From Odobenus rosmarus divergens (Eukaryota; Chordata; Mammalia; Carnivora; Odobenidae), in contig NW_004450661.1 in NCBI RefSeq assembly GCF_000321225.1, positions 1,939,901-2,003,900 on the forward strand: a DNA stretch of 64,000 bases, read 5' to 3'. A program made the position numbers and the translations under genes. Below the pieces are notes generated by a model that was not told the DNA's origin, ran no database searches, and saw only the letters and a program-made list of their open reading frames with translations. Positions 20,400 through 32,159 of this stretch are shown in pieces (within the stretch, counting starts at the first letter, position 1; the number at the start of each line of letters is the position of its first letter).

Positions 20400-21820
20400 G
20401 AATTAAAAAGAACATGGCATCTGCTGAAAGCTTCACAACTCCATTTAGGTGAAGAATTTCTATGAGGATTCATTCTGATCACCATTGTCTCCCTGGAGGA
20501 TTTGAACTAAAACACAGTGCCTCAAACCACGGTTTTAAGTCACGAGTCCTTTGATCAAGCAACATTTTGGATAGAGGTTCAATACGTAAAACAGGTTAAG
20601 AATGGCTGACTGGATGAGAAGGAATGGGAGCTCATCTGCCCTGTACCTTCCTCCCCCTTGCCAAAGACCCTTGGGTTCCATGTACCACAAGATGGAAACC
20701 CCCTGAGGTGATCACCAAGTCCTTTCCTGCTGTCACTGTCTGCAATTCAAGTCTAAGTCTCTGTGGAGCAGTGTGTGGTCCAGAAGGAAGAGCATGCTGT
20801 CTGAGACTTGGGGTCCTCCCTGGGAGTATTCCCTGTAGTTGAGGAAGGAAGCTGAACACATGTGAGAAGAAGAAAAGCAAAGTATTTGTTTAAGTGCCGA
20901 ACCCAGGAAGAAGGGCTTTCAGAAAAGGAAGAGAAGTCAAGGAAGACATTAGCAGCTAGGGGGCAAGGCAAGTCATTTATCTGTATCTCAAAGCATTTGG
21001 ATCAGTGTTGAATGCAGAACCCAGAGATAAACTGCTGAATCCAAAGTAGGATCCAAAGATGGGCAGGCATATCGCCTCTCCAACAGCTCTGCTAGCTTGG
21101 CCTCGGCAAAGCAGGGCCTCCTGAGGGATTTCAGGGCACCAGCTCAGGCCTGACGCAGCAGCCCCAACAGCAAGCCAAGAGGCAGAACAATGCCACTCTA
21201 ATGTCAGTGATTTACAATGAGTCAAAACCACAACAACAGCCTTTCATGGAAGGAAAGAGAAAATGGGCTCTGCTTGTCAGCATCCAGGGGCAGATCAAAA
21301 GCACACTTTCTAGAAGTTGTTCCAGATGTCTCTTCCATCTCTTTAGAGAGCACTGCCCTCCAATAGCCAGGTCCCCAGTGTCTCTCCTTTCATGTAAAAC
21401 AGATCATTTCAGACCAGGAAGAGAGAGGCAGCTCTCTGGCTCGAACACCCACCAACTCAGCCTTCTTACTCACACAAAGGGCTGTTCAAAATCAGCTTTC
21501 CTGGCCTGTGCATTCCCACAAGACAAAGCCATGTGCTGTCTGCTCTGGGACACAGAAAAAGGAGTCAATCCAGAACTCTCTCTGGTCACAGGGCTGTCAG
21601 CCTTTGGACAGTTGTGACTCTTGAGCCCAAGGAGCTCCCATTTAACAGAAGATACTCTGTCTTCTCAGTCTGATATACGCAGGTACCTCATCCAGTACCT
21701 TCTCTAATCCTGAACTAGGACATCACTGTGATGGCCAAATGGCCACTGTAAAGTCTGTTTCTGTCAGCACAACAATGAAGCAAGAAAGCTAAATAAAACT
21801 TTACTGAACTGTAAAGTGAA
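20400..21820. other. No recognised feature
   Basis: Moderately GC-rich unique-looking sequence. Open frames up to 138 codons (21201-21617) have no recognisable domain and no supporting splice or promoter context. Confidence 0.45.
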
Positions 21821-21824
21821 GTGA

Positions 21825-21965
21825 ACACTGGATTTGAGAATAACGAACCAAAATAGAGCCCTAACTCTGACACTTACTGGGTGGGTAACTTTGAAAAGTC
21901 ACATCACCTCCCTGCCCTTCAGTTGCATCAACTGGGGATTATAATAGCTACTCCCAATCAGTAAA
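21825..21965 (+). repeat. MIR SINE
   Basis: Matches MIR in order: AACACTGGATTTGAGAATAA, CTCTGACACTTACTGGGTGG, CATCACCTCCCTGCCCTTCA, CAACTGGGGATTATAATAG. Confidence 0.82.
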
Positions 21966-22445
21966 TGTTCTATTGAGTGCCTGCCCGCCATGTGCCAGGA
22001 AGCATGCTAAATGCTAAGGATATCCTGGTGAACGAACTTGGCCTTTGCCCTCACGCAGCTTAAAGACAAGTGGGGCAGAAAGAAACTAAATCAGTAAGCA
22101 AAAAAATATATAAATACAAATCTGAAGTGTTCAGAGGATAAAAACAGTGTGTTTTGGAGGAAAGCAAGATGGGATGGGGGGGTCGACTTTTTTCCAGCTG
22201 GGGAGCAAAGAAAGCATCTCTAAGGGGAGGCATGTATGAGGGATGAGGAAAAGCCAGCTCAGGAAACTGGGAAAGGGAGACTGCAGGCCAAAGGAATATC
22301 ACAGCCAAAGGCCCAGAGGGAAAGAACGGCTCAGTATGTTCGAGAACTCAAAAAGTCTCAGGTGTTTGGAGCTGGGACCATGCCAGAGGAGACTGTGAGC
22401 CAGAAGCTAGAGAAAAGCCCATTGCACTGAGCACACAGTAGGCCC
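21966..22445 (+). repeat. Ancient mammal-wide repeat, longest copy (family uncertain)
   Basis: The order of blocks is TCTATTGAGTGCCTGCC, CATGTGCCAGGAAGCATG, GGATATCCTGGTGAACG, TTTGCCCTCACGCAGC, then ATCAGTAAGCAAAAAAATAT, GGGAGACTGCAGGCCAAAGG, AAAGGCCCAGAGGGAAAG, GTTCGAGAACTCAAAAAG. This is a common mammalian repeat pattern that I recognise but cannot name with confidence. Four shorter copies lie elsewhere in the window, all on the same strand. Confidence 0.62.
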
Positions 22446-24240
22446 TCAGTTAACACGGGCTCCATACAAATGCTTAGTTTGGCTGGTAGAGTCCATTTTA
22501 ATTTCTAAGCGAACTGAATGCTAAGACCCCTTCTTTTTCGGTGATTCTAGTCCAGAAACTTCTAAGGAAAGAAAAAAAAATATCTAAGAGAGTCCCTTGT
22601 CTGTTGTGAACCACAAAATTAACAGAACCCTTGTGGGAAGGGAATTCTACCCTTAGAATTCTCATCCACTGGTCTGATCCACCCAAGGGAAGGATGCACT
22701 GTTTAAATGCAATTCGGGCAAACATCCTCAGCCCAAGGGAGGCAAAAAATGCTTCCACAGTACACACATCCTGCAAGGTCAGCATCATTTCATGGTTCCG
22801 TTTCTTTCATGAATAAGCACTAGACTCACACATCAAGAAAAAAGGCTGGAATTTCTCAGGTGTCCCATTAAAAAGACCCACAGGGTCCAAAGCAATTTAG
22901 AATATCTCAGGCACAACTACACCATTTGTTTCTGCTACAAAAACAACAACAACAACAACAAAAATTAGGTTTCACAACCCACATCTCGTCCGAGTGACAT
23001 GTCCTCTTTTGGGGATTGATGTCTTCTCTTCCTTCTCTGGTTCCAACATTTTCCATCATTTGGTGGCTCTCCCAGGGCCAATCAGGCATGAATGCGGGGC
23101 CACTGAAAGAGCAGGACTAAACACCACTAAGATGTGTCTTTGGCCAGGGTAACGTCCCTCAGTTATGATAGGAAGTTTGGACTGAAACAGAGCTCGATGC
23201 AACCCCCAGCTGTCCCCTTCTGAGTCCATCTCTTTTTCTGCCAGGCAGAGACAACACGTGGCTGGCAGGGCCTCTGTGGCCTGAAAGAGATCTCATCTAA
23301 AGAAAGGCCCTAGCCTGGTGTGTGGAGCCTAATAGGCACGAAATAACAAAACGCAGGTTTGGAAGGGGGTCCAAGTGTGGGATTTGGCAAAGCCCTTGCT
23401 GGCAGGACTGCTCCCCAGAGGCCTGGCCACTGAGACAGAGGATGAACAGAGAGAGCTGGAGCTTGCCATGAGAGACCTACTCCACTGAGACCGTCAGTGT
23501 CATAAATCCGCCAGCTGACCTCAAGTCCCCCAGAGGACTCTGTCCTACAGGAGTCCACAGGAGAACAAGAGGACCAAGGCCTCCTGGATGGGCAGGGGCA
23601 CCAGGGACCAGGACATCCCGCAGAGCCCAGACTGGGCCTAACTGGGTAGAACTACACAGAGAAGTATTTGCCTTTAAGAGCTGAAAAAGCTATCACTGCC
23701 CTAGCCATGCGTCAGAGAAACACAATTTTGGGGGGTACTTCTCGGGTTTTGCCAGATGAACCCATTGTTTTTTTCCCCTGTCTTTCTGATCAATACCCTT
23801 ATCTAAATTCTGCCCACAGGCCCAACCATCCTGGTTAAAGTCAGCCCAGCTGCCTTCTGCCTCCTCCTGTGAATTCTTTGTCTAGCATTTCAGTTCTTTT
23901 ACTAGGAGACGGATGAGTCTGAATCAGGCAACATTTTAATATCCCTAGAAATAAAAGGGCTTCTCTAGTTAAAAAATTAGACCAAAGTCTTATCTATTGA
24001 TATAATGTGTCTGATGTTCTTCATAGGTTTTATCACATAGATAAAATAACTAAAGATCAAAAATCATGTTATTCTGGAAACATGTTGCCTCTCACTTTTA
24101 TGACTCTATGTGAAGTAGGAAAAATTCAGCAAATGATCAATTATTAGAACAGAGGAGCCTTTATATCTAGAATCTACACATTAATTTAAAATCCACCAAT
24201 CTTATTTTATACAATATAATAATGGATTCTCCTCCTAATC
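22446..24240. other. No recognised feature apart from an (AAC)n tract
   Basis: A short (AAC)n microsatellite lies at about 22938-22960. The rest, including the relatively GC-rich 23100-23640, shows no repeat, RNA or coding signal I can support. Confidence 0.45.
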
Positions 24241-24299
24241 TCATTTTATTATCAAGTCATAATGAGAAAGGTTTTCCTTCATTTCACAGAATAATAAAA

Positions 24300-24420
24300 A
24301 TAGAAGGAGGAGCCCCTCCATTTAAAAATGAAGAAATCAAGGCTCAGAGAACAGTTTGCCTCAGACAATTCATCTAGTCCAAGAGGAGGGAAGAACGGTC
24401 AGTGCCGGATTCCAGCATAG
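24300..24420 (-). repeat. MIR/L3-like fragment, antisense
   Basis: CCCTCCATTTAAAAATGAAG, AAATCAAGGCTCAGAGAACA and TTTGCCTCAGACAATTCATC follow the antisense pattern CCATTTTACAGATGAGGAAA-CTGAGGC. Confidence 0.5.
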
Positions 24421-26435
24421 TCAAAAACAACGAAAAGGAGAGAGACCTGGACAATCCACAAACACTGCAGATTGAAATGGAATATGGCAGAGCTTATGTC
24501 AGAGAGGCCTAGAGACCAGGCTGTCAAATGATGGTTGTCCACCAGTCATAGCCAGTGACAACTAAGTACATCACCCACCCATCAAGGTGCAAGACACACC
24601 TCACATCAGCCTAAACAAGTATGAGCACAGGGAATCAAGTCATTGTCCTTAGCTGTGGCTTTAATATCATGACAACCCCTAGGAGATTTTTAGCTAATGC
24701 TAAAAATCCCTGGGGCTTACCCTTCAGCTTGCCCTTTGCAATTTCTTTCTCTTGAAAAGGCTGTCCTCCTTATTCATTCTGACCTGACCCCACCTGGATA
24801 CAAATGTCTCGTGATGAAGAAGGGTAAAAGTACCAAAGTGGGGAAGTTTTGGAAGTCTTCTCTCCAGAGCATCATCTAAAGCTTTATCCACCTCAAACTG
24901 GTCTACAGCCCAGGCCAGGGACATCACCAGCCATGGGCAAAGGCACCCACTGAGCCAGAGGAAGGAACCACAGTAAGGAAGGATAGAAGTTGCAGGAAAG
25001 TGACCAAGACTCTGACTTTCTCACACAATGTTTGAAACAGAGATTTGAAAAAAAAAAGAAATGTGAACTCACTCCTCCTCAAACCTCTCACTATCTCCTG
25101 TGAACTTCTAAGGGGAGTCAATTCCCCCCCCACACTCAAATAATACCTCCCCTGTGGTGGCCAACGGCTCTACCAAAGATGTGAGCAGTGTGGCCATGGC
25201 TACAGGCAGCACCTGGGGAGAAGAAGTAAGCCCAGATTCTGGCAGTCTGCCAATTTTTAAGGACATGACCTTGACCATATTCTCCCTCTTTAGACTGGGA
25301 ACTAAACATAAGACATAAAGTAGTTAAGGGTATCAAGACTATTGTTTAGCCAGATCGCTGAGAGCTGCTCCATTAGCACCATGGAGAGCGAGGGCAGTCT
25401 CAGTGAACCTCATGGGATATTCAGGGTCCCCGGCCCTCCCCACCTACCTGCTGTTCTTCTATAACAGAGCCTCATGACTCAGCAGAAAATGCTGGCAAGG
25501 CTTTCACACACGGTCTAAGGGGCTGTAATCTACTTTTCCCCTTAGCACTTTCTCCCTCCATGATTCATTCCACCTGCCAGTACTTGAACTGTAGTTAGAT
25601 AGCTCATTTATTTTCAAAGAATAAGTTCCCAAGCTTTTTTAAAAAATCAAGCAATTAACTTACTCTTGACTGCCATTTCTTGGCAGGTGATCTCATGCTC
25701 CAGGCAACAGTGCTGATGTTCTGAAGGCATCTTTTTACCCTCATCATCAACACCCTTTCAATCTTCCTCCTTACTGAATCTTGAGTTCTCAACTGAGCTT
25801 TGTTATAGAGCAAGAGTTCCAAACCCTTTGGGTAGCTGCCATCTACAAACCCTATTTTCCATATTTGACTAGAATAAAAATTTTTCACTGAACTCATTCT
25901 TAGCATGCATACCAACCACTCTTGAGAGAGAGACTTGCTGTGAGGGGTGTTTCATGTACCTTTCACAAACTGAGCCCAACTGGAGTGATCCCTACCCCTA
26001 TTTCTCTAGGAGAGCCAGAAACACCCCCTCGAAGAAACTGAATGTCTGTTGCTTCTTTGCTCTTTGAATGGGTGTTCAGAGAAGCACTATGCTGCCCATC
26101 CTCCACCCCAGCCCTGCTTTCCCCACTGACCTCTGCAGAAGCCTCCCTCAGGGGTAAGGTGACGAGAAAAAGGCAAGCAGGTTGAAACCTGAAGTCACAG
26201 AACACAGAAAGAGGCAAGGATCTTTGCCTGGCCTCTTCCTCCTTCCCTGACTCTGCCAGCCATGTGCACAAATCATCCTCTTGCTCAATCACCACAGAAT
26301 TCTAACTTCTCTCTGTTAAAGGCTTTGCTTCTCTCTGTTAAAGAGAGTCACCCCTCACCCAACTCCCTGCTGGAACTTCCCACCAAGAGAAACTGCTCTT
26401 TGGGATTGTTCTTACCCAGGGGAGCACATCAGAAT
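24421..26435. other. No recognised feature
   Basis: Two kilobases with no repeat or coding signal I recognise. A 16 bp direct repeat (CTTCTCTCTGTTAAAG, at 26306 and 26328) is a minor local duplication. Confidence 0.45.
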
Positions 26436-26452
26436 CCTGGGTGGGTCTTTTC

Positions 26453-26652
26453 TTTTTTTTTTTTTTTCAAGATTTTATTTATTTGACAGAGAGAGACACA
26501 GCAAGAGAGGGAACACAAGCAGGGGGAGTGGGAGAGGGAGAAGCAGGCTTCCCACTGAGCCGAGAGTCGGATGTGGGACTTGATCCCAGGACCCTGGGAT
26601 CATGACCTGAGCCAAAGGCAGCCACTTAGCTGACTGAGCCACCCAGGTGCCC
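26453..26652 (-). mobile_element. Can-SINE, antisense, young
   Basis: A full-length element with the CT-rich middle and a 14+ base poly-A. The perfect 17 bp target duplication CCTGGGTGGGTCTTTTC lies at 26436-26452 and 26653-26669. Confidence 0.97.
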
Positions 26653-26814
26653 CCTGGGTGGGTCTTTTCAAAAAGTATTCATATTCATGCCTGGTGTTCA
26701 CTCTGGAGATGCTCACCTGCTACACCTAATAATGAAGGTCTTAAATCTAAACTAAGCATCATAGATCATTTGGATGCACTCTCATTTGAGAAACCCTGGC
26801 TTAGAGCCCGTATT

Positions 26815-27195
26815 ATGTTGATAGGTCCTCTGTAACAAAGTACCACAGACTGGGTGGTTTAAACAACGAACATTTGTTTCTTCACAGGTCAGGGGGTCAG
26901 AATTCTGAGATCAAGGTGTCAGCAGGGTTGGTTTCTCCTGAGGCCTCTTCCTTGGCCTGTAGATGAATCAACATGTTTCTCCACATGGTTGTCCCTCTGT
27001 GTGGGTCTGTGTCCCGATTTCCTCTTCTTATAAGGAAACCCACCATATTAGATTAGGACCCACCTGAATGACCTCACTTTAATTCATTACCTCCTTAAAG
27101 ACTCTGTCTCCAAATACAGTCACATGCTGAAATACTAGTCGTTGGGATTCAACATATGACCTTTAAGGGGACACAATTCAGCCCATCAGAGAGGC
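26815..27195 (-). mobile_element. MaLR-type LTR (MST/MLT1 group), antisense
   Basis: Shares the LTR pattern with 18683-19064: CAAAGTACCACAGACTGGGT, GGTTTAAACAACGAACATTT, TTCCTTGGCCTGTAGATGAA, TTCTTATAAGGAAACCCACC, CTCCAAATACAGTCACATGC, ATTCAACATATGACCTTTAA. A solitary, non-coding old copy. Confidence 0.88.
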
Positions 27196-27200
27196 TGCCA

Positions 27201-27362
27201 TTCAAAGTATGGTCCACAGGCCAGGAGCAGCAGCATCACCTGGAAGCACTGTGAAAATGGAGAGCCAGGAGCTGCATGCCAAACCTCCTGTATCAGAATC
27301 CTCATGTCAACAAGATCCCCGGGTGATCTGTACATACGTTAACATCTGAGAAGCACTGGTTT
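27201..27362 (-). mobile_element. MER5A-type hAT-Charlie MITE, antisense
   Basis: The order CAAAGTATGGTCCACAGGCC, AGCAGCATCACCTGGAAGCA, TCAGAATCCTCATG, GATCCCCGGGTGATCTGTAC, TCTGAGAAGCACTGG is the reverse complement of the MER5A pattern (ends CAGTGGTTCTCA and TGAGAACCACTG). Confidence 0.82.
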
Positions 27363-27689
27363 ACAGCACATTTGGGTCAATAGGTAACTCTTCACACCAA
27401 TAACTACATTTAATATTGTTCACAATGAAAGGCTTTACTTCTATTAGAAGAATTTCTAGCATGTAGAAGCAGAAAAGAGGAACAAGTGAGGGGCCTGAGG
27501 CCTTATCAGCAGTCCAGAAATCACGCCATGAGGATGGATGCCTGTTTTATTTATGCATGAGGCCAGACCTTTGGATGAAATCAAGCCATACCATCCAGAC
27601 AGTTGAGCCTAAGATCAAAAAGGTTGCCTGGATATTTTTCAATAGAGAAAGGATTGATGAGTGTTCCTTCATGCTTTACTCAAAACAAC
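27363..27689. other. No recognised feature
   Basis: Short unassigned interval. Nothing identifiable. Confidence 0.4.
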
Positions 27690-27830
27690 ATCCATGAGCA
27701 CCCATTTATGTGACAGGTACTGTACTCGGCATTGGGCATACAAGTAGAAATAAGACCTACTCCCTGCTCTTGTGGGAGGTGCAACATAAAAGAAACACTC
27801 AGGGCACACAGAGGAGAGGTCCTTATCCCA
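27690..27830 (+). repeat. Fragment of an ancient mammal-wide repeat (family uncertain)
   Basis: CATGAGCACCCATTTATGTG, GGTACTGTACTCGGCATTGG, GCATACAAGTAGAAATAAGA and CTACTCCCTGCTCTTGTGGG follow the same layout as 21966-22060. The sequence to about 28120 may be its continuation. Open frames across it on both strands (27680-28201, 27859-28125) show no domain. Confidence 0.55.
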
Positions 27831-28239
27831 ACCTGGGCTGATTGGCCAACCCTCAAAAATGTATAACCTGATAGGAGTGTCGCCTTCCTCCACAGGGATT
27901 CCCTGGAGCCAATGGGCAAGAAAATCAAATGCCAACTGGAATCTGCCCTGTCCTGGAAGGTGGGAGAAGGAATTTCAGGGCATGCATGTTGCATTAGCCT
28001 GTGAGGACTTACATCGGGAGATTCACAAAGGGAGTGGCTGGCATGACTTATTTCCCCCAAAAGTAAAAAATGGTCAAGAGAACTTCCTTGAACACATGAA
28101 GAGCTTCCAAAAAGGAAACTTCTAAGTTTGGATCTGTCAAGACACAGAGAGGCCTGGTCTAATTTACGTGGTGAGCCTATCAGTGCATCCACTGAGCACA
28201 TGCTCTTTACCTAACAGAGTCCTGGGCGTATACTCTCCC

Positions 28240-28405
28240 ACTGTAGGGCCGTATGTGCCAGCTCTGGACCAAGTATCTTCATATGGCAGCTTGTTAATTT
28301 AGTCTTCACAATAATACTGCAACGTAGTTTATTATCCCATTTTTACCTGAAACCAAACTCAAAGACTTTAGATCACTTGCCCAAGGTCATGCAGTTTTTA
28401 ACCAC
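28240..28405 (-). repeat. MIR SINE, antisense
   Basis: GTTAATTTAGTCTTCACAATA, TAGTTTATTATCCCATTTTT, ACTTGCCCAAGGTCATGCAG: antisense MIR text. Confidence 0.78.
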
Positions 28406-28869
28406 ACAAACAGTATCATGTCCAGATCTAAATCTGTTAACAACTTACTCAAACTCAAAGCTGCTAATCTTTCCAGTGCATTGTGCTGCAAACAAAATGA
28501 TCTTGGGTTCTAGGGTGGTGGGAACCAAGTTTTTTTTTAAAAGGCAGGCTTTTATTCATCAAAAATTGTTCATTTGATGCCTCAATGTTCACAGCATACA
28601 CACAATGCCCTAGTTAAGGCTTGAACTCATAAATGCTATTTATCTTGCTGATAAGTGCATTTTATGTAAGAAGGAAAGATTTGGAAAAATGGCATATCTC
28701 CAGATGGGATGGAAGCTATGTGTGTGGGCTGCCCTACTGGTCCCTCCCCAGTCCCCTCCGCCCCCATCACATTTTCCAGATTGGGAAAAGAAAGGCACAG
28801 CTAAAAATGTGTTTTTCAAAGTGGAGCAAGGCCCCTATCTTACTTTTCCCAAACCCCTTAAGACAGATA

Positions 28870-29258
28870 CTTTTTTTCTTTAAATTTTTTATTGTTATGT
28901 TAATCACCATACATTACATCATTAGTTTTTGATGTAGTGTTCCATGATTCACTGTTTGTGCATAACACCCAGTGCTCCACGCAGAACGTGCCCTCTTTAA
29001 TACCCATCACCAGGCTAACCCATCCCCCCACCCCCCTCCCCTCTAGAACCCTGTTGGTTTTTCAGAGTCCATCGTCTCTCATGGTTTGTCTCCCCCTCCG
29101 ATTTACTCCCCTTCATTCTTCCCCTCCCGCTATCTTTTTCTTTTCTTCTTCTTAACATATATTGAATTATTTGTTTCAGAGGTACAGATCTGTGATTCAA
29201 CAGTCTTGCACAATTCACAGCACTCACCATAGCACATACCCTCCCCAATGTCTATCAC
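28870..29258 (-). mobile_element. LINE-1 3' end, antisense
   Basis: Reverse complement of the same L1 3' UTR as at 9709-10135, with the double-module form. Poly-T at the left leads to TATGTTAATCACCATACATT, AGTTTTTGATGTAGTGTTCC and so on, ending at CCCAATGTCTATCAC. Its 5' truncation point is within a few bases of the point where the sense part of the 9573-10135 insertion begins. Confidence 0.93.
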
Positions 29259-29429
29259 TTTTGTTTTGAAATTTAACCTAGATTGTGGGGCAAAGCATAA
29301 TCAAATGAGATGGGAGAATTCCCATTTGATCCTCATTGCTTTTCTCCCTCTCAGGCCGCTGATGGACGGATAGGCTAAATATGAATCAAAAGGTATGATA
29401 AAGGCCAGCTTTAGGGGTTTTTTTAAATG

Positions 29430-30768
29430 TATTTATACCAAAAAAATTCAATGGGGGGAAAGAACTGTATTTTCAAAAACAGTGCGAGGACTACTGGATA
29501 TCCACATACAAAAGAATGAAGTTAAACCCTTTCCTCGCACCACACACAAAAATTACTCAAAATGGATCAGAAACCTAATTACAAAAGCTAAAAAAAATAC
29601 ATAGGAGTATATCTCTATGGCCTTGGGTCAGGCAAAGCCTTCTTAATTATGCCATCAAAAGCACAAGAAATAAAGTAAATTGGATTATATGAAAAAAAAA
29701 CTTTTGTGCTGCAAAAAATACCATCAAACAAGTAAAAACACAACCACAGAATGGAAGAAAATATTTGTAAATCGTATATCTGATAAGGGATTTGTATCCA
29801 GACTATAAAGACTCTTAAAATTCAATAATACATCAAAAACTAATGATGTACAATATGTTGGCTAACTAAACATAATAAGAAAAACCTCAATACTAAAGAC
29901 AACTTAATTATCAAACAGGCAAAGGAATATATAGACATTTCTCCAAAGAAAATATATAGACGGTCAATAAGCACATGAAAAGTTGCTCAATATCATTGGT
30001 CATCAGGGAAATGCTAATCAAAACCATGATGAGATTCACCACTTCACACCACAAGGTGATAACCAAAAAGACAAATGTTGCTGATGATGTGGAAACACTG
30101 GAACCTTTGTAAACTGCTGACAGGAATGCAAAATGGTGCAAATGCTTTGGGAAACAGTGTGGCAGTTCCTCAAAATGTTAAATATAGACTTACCACATGA
30201 CTGAGCAATTTCACTCCTAGGTAGATACCCAAGAGAAATGGAAACATGTCCATTCAAAAATTTGTACATGAACATTCATAGAATTATTCATAAGAGCCAA
30301 AAAAGTAGAAACAACTTGTATGTCCATCAAATAATGAATGGATAAATAAGATATGGTATATCCATACAATGGAATATTATTTAGCAGTAAAAAAAAATGA
30401 AGTACTGAGACATGCTGCAATATAGATGAACTTTGAAAATATTATTCTAAGTGAAACAAGTCAAAAAAGCCAAGTATTGTATGATTTAATTCATATGAAA
30501 TGTCCAGAATAGGCAAATCTATACATATATAGAGAGACAGTATATTAGTGGTAGTACTATTAATCTACTTAGGGCTAGGGGATGTGGGGAGAAATAGGAG
30601 GTGACTGCAAATTGGTATGGGGTTTCTTTTTGAGATTATGAAAATGTTCTAAAATTGACAGTGGAGATGGTTTCACAACTCAGGGAATATACTAAAAACC
30701 ACTGAACTGTAAAATTTAAATGTGTGAGCTGTATATATGTGAGCTCTATCTCAATAAAGTATATATAC
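29430..30768 (+). mobile_element. Old LINE-1 (L1M type), ORF2 C-terminus plus 3' UTR
   Basis: DNA text characteristic of the L1 ORF2 3' part is nearly continuous: ACTACTGGATATCCACATAC, CTCAAAATGGATCAGAAACC, GAATGGAAGAAAATATTTG, ACATTTCTCCAAAGAAAATA, TGGATAAATAAGATATGGTA, CAATGGAATATTATTTAGCA. It ends in a 3' UTR with TGTGAGCTCTATCTCAATAA. Many stops and frameshifts make it non-functional. A fragment of about 60 bp of a younger L1 3' end is embedded at 29822-29885. Confidence 0.92.
29822..29885 (+). mobile_element. Very short LINE-1 3' tip nested in an older L1
   Basis: TACATCAAAAACTAATGATG followed by a diverged ATGTTGGCTAACTAAACATAA and AATAAGAAAAA matches the terminal bases of the carnivore L1 (TCAAAAACTAATGATGTAATG, GATTAACATAA at 10037-10080). 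This is foreign to the surrounding ORF2 sequence, so it looks like an extremely 5'-truncated insertion. Confidence 0.7.
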
Positions 30769-30984
30769 CTAATACCTGTAATACCTAATGTATATCTAAT
30801 CTTGTATATCTAAGTGCATACATAATACATATACATATACATACATACATATAAAAGTTTCATAGAAAACCTAGGCAATGTCAAGAATGAAACAAACCAC
30901 CTACAAGGTGCTCTGCTTCACCCTGGCATTTGGGGTTGTATGGCAGAGGTAGACTGGAAAGCAACTAGATGATGCTAATTTTTT

Positions 30985-32155
30985 AAAAACAACTTTATTG
31001 AGATATAATTTATGTGTGATAAAATGTTCCCACTTGAAGTTTACAGCTTGAGGAGTTCTGACAAATTTAACACAATCAAGATAAAGAACATTTTAATTAT
31101 CTGAAAAAGTTCCCTTGAACATCTTTATCTGTGCCCCCAGTGCCCAGCCCCAGGCAAGCAGTTACCTATTTTAACCTCATTGTAAGTCAGTTTTGTCTTT
31201 TCTGTACTTTCATATAAATTAAATCACACAATGTGTACTATTGTGGATCTGGCATTTTTAAAAACTCAGCCTAGTATATTTGATATTCAACCACATCATT
31301 ATGTGTATCTCTAGTTCATTGCTTTTTTATTGCTGATAGGATCACATCATATGACGATACTACAATTTGTTTATCCAGTCATCTGCTTATGAACAATTGG
31401 GATTTTCCTAATTTTATTTATTTTAAACATTAATGTATAAGTTTTTTTGTATGGACATATGTTCTCATCACTCTTGGGTAAATGCACAGAAGTGGAAACA
31501 CTCAGTCTTACTGTAAGTGCATACTTAACTTTATAAGAAACTGCCAAACTGATTTCGAAAATGTTAATACCATTTTTGCACACCCACCAGCAGGGCTGAA
31601 GTCTTTTTAATTTTAGCCTAGTGGGTATCTCATTGTGGTTTTAAATTGCATTTCCTTGATGACTAATTAAATTGAGCATCTTTTCATGTGCTTTCTGTCC
31701 ACTCAGACATCTGCTTTTGTGACATTTCTGTCCAAATCTTTTGCCTATTTAAAAAACTGAATTGATTTTTTTTTATTACTGAGTTGTATGAGTTCTTTAT
31801 AAATTCTGGATTCAAATCCTTTATCAGCTATTTTATCTCTGTCTGTGGCTAGAAATTTCATTTTCTTAATGGTGTATTTCTTACTAGTGTTTTTGATGAA
31901 GTTCCATGTATCCATTTTTTTCTCTTATGTTTCAAACTTTCTGTGTCCTAAGAAATCTTTGCCTACCCAAAGGCTGCAAAAACGTCCTGATTTTTTAATG
32001 AAATTAAAAATTTTTAGATGTTTTAATTTTTATCTATTTCAAGTTAATTTTTGTGCTTGGTGTGAAGCAAGGGTTGAAGTTCATTTTCGAATACGAATAA
32101 CAAGTTTTCTAGCATCATTTGTTGAAAAGCCTATTTCCCCACTGAAATACTCTTA
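30985..32155 (-). mobile_element. Old LINE-1 (L1M) 3' UTR and ORF2 C-terminal part, antisense
   Basis: Starts with the antisense 3' end ACAACTTTATTGAGATATAA and passes through TTCCTTGATGACTAATTAAA, TTGAGCATCTTTTCATGTGC and TCTTTTGCCTATTTAAAAAA, ending in ORF2 text near 32150 (TCATTTGTTGAAAAG). No intact frame. Confidence 0.87.
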
Positions 32156-32159
32156 GCAC

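Noticed and set aside
27680..28201. 173-codon minus-strand frame
   Set aside because: It overlaps an ancient repeat fragment and open frames on the other strand, with no domain signal.
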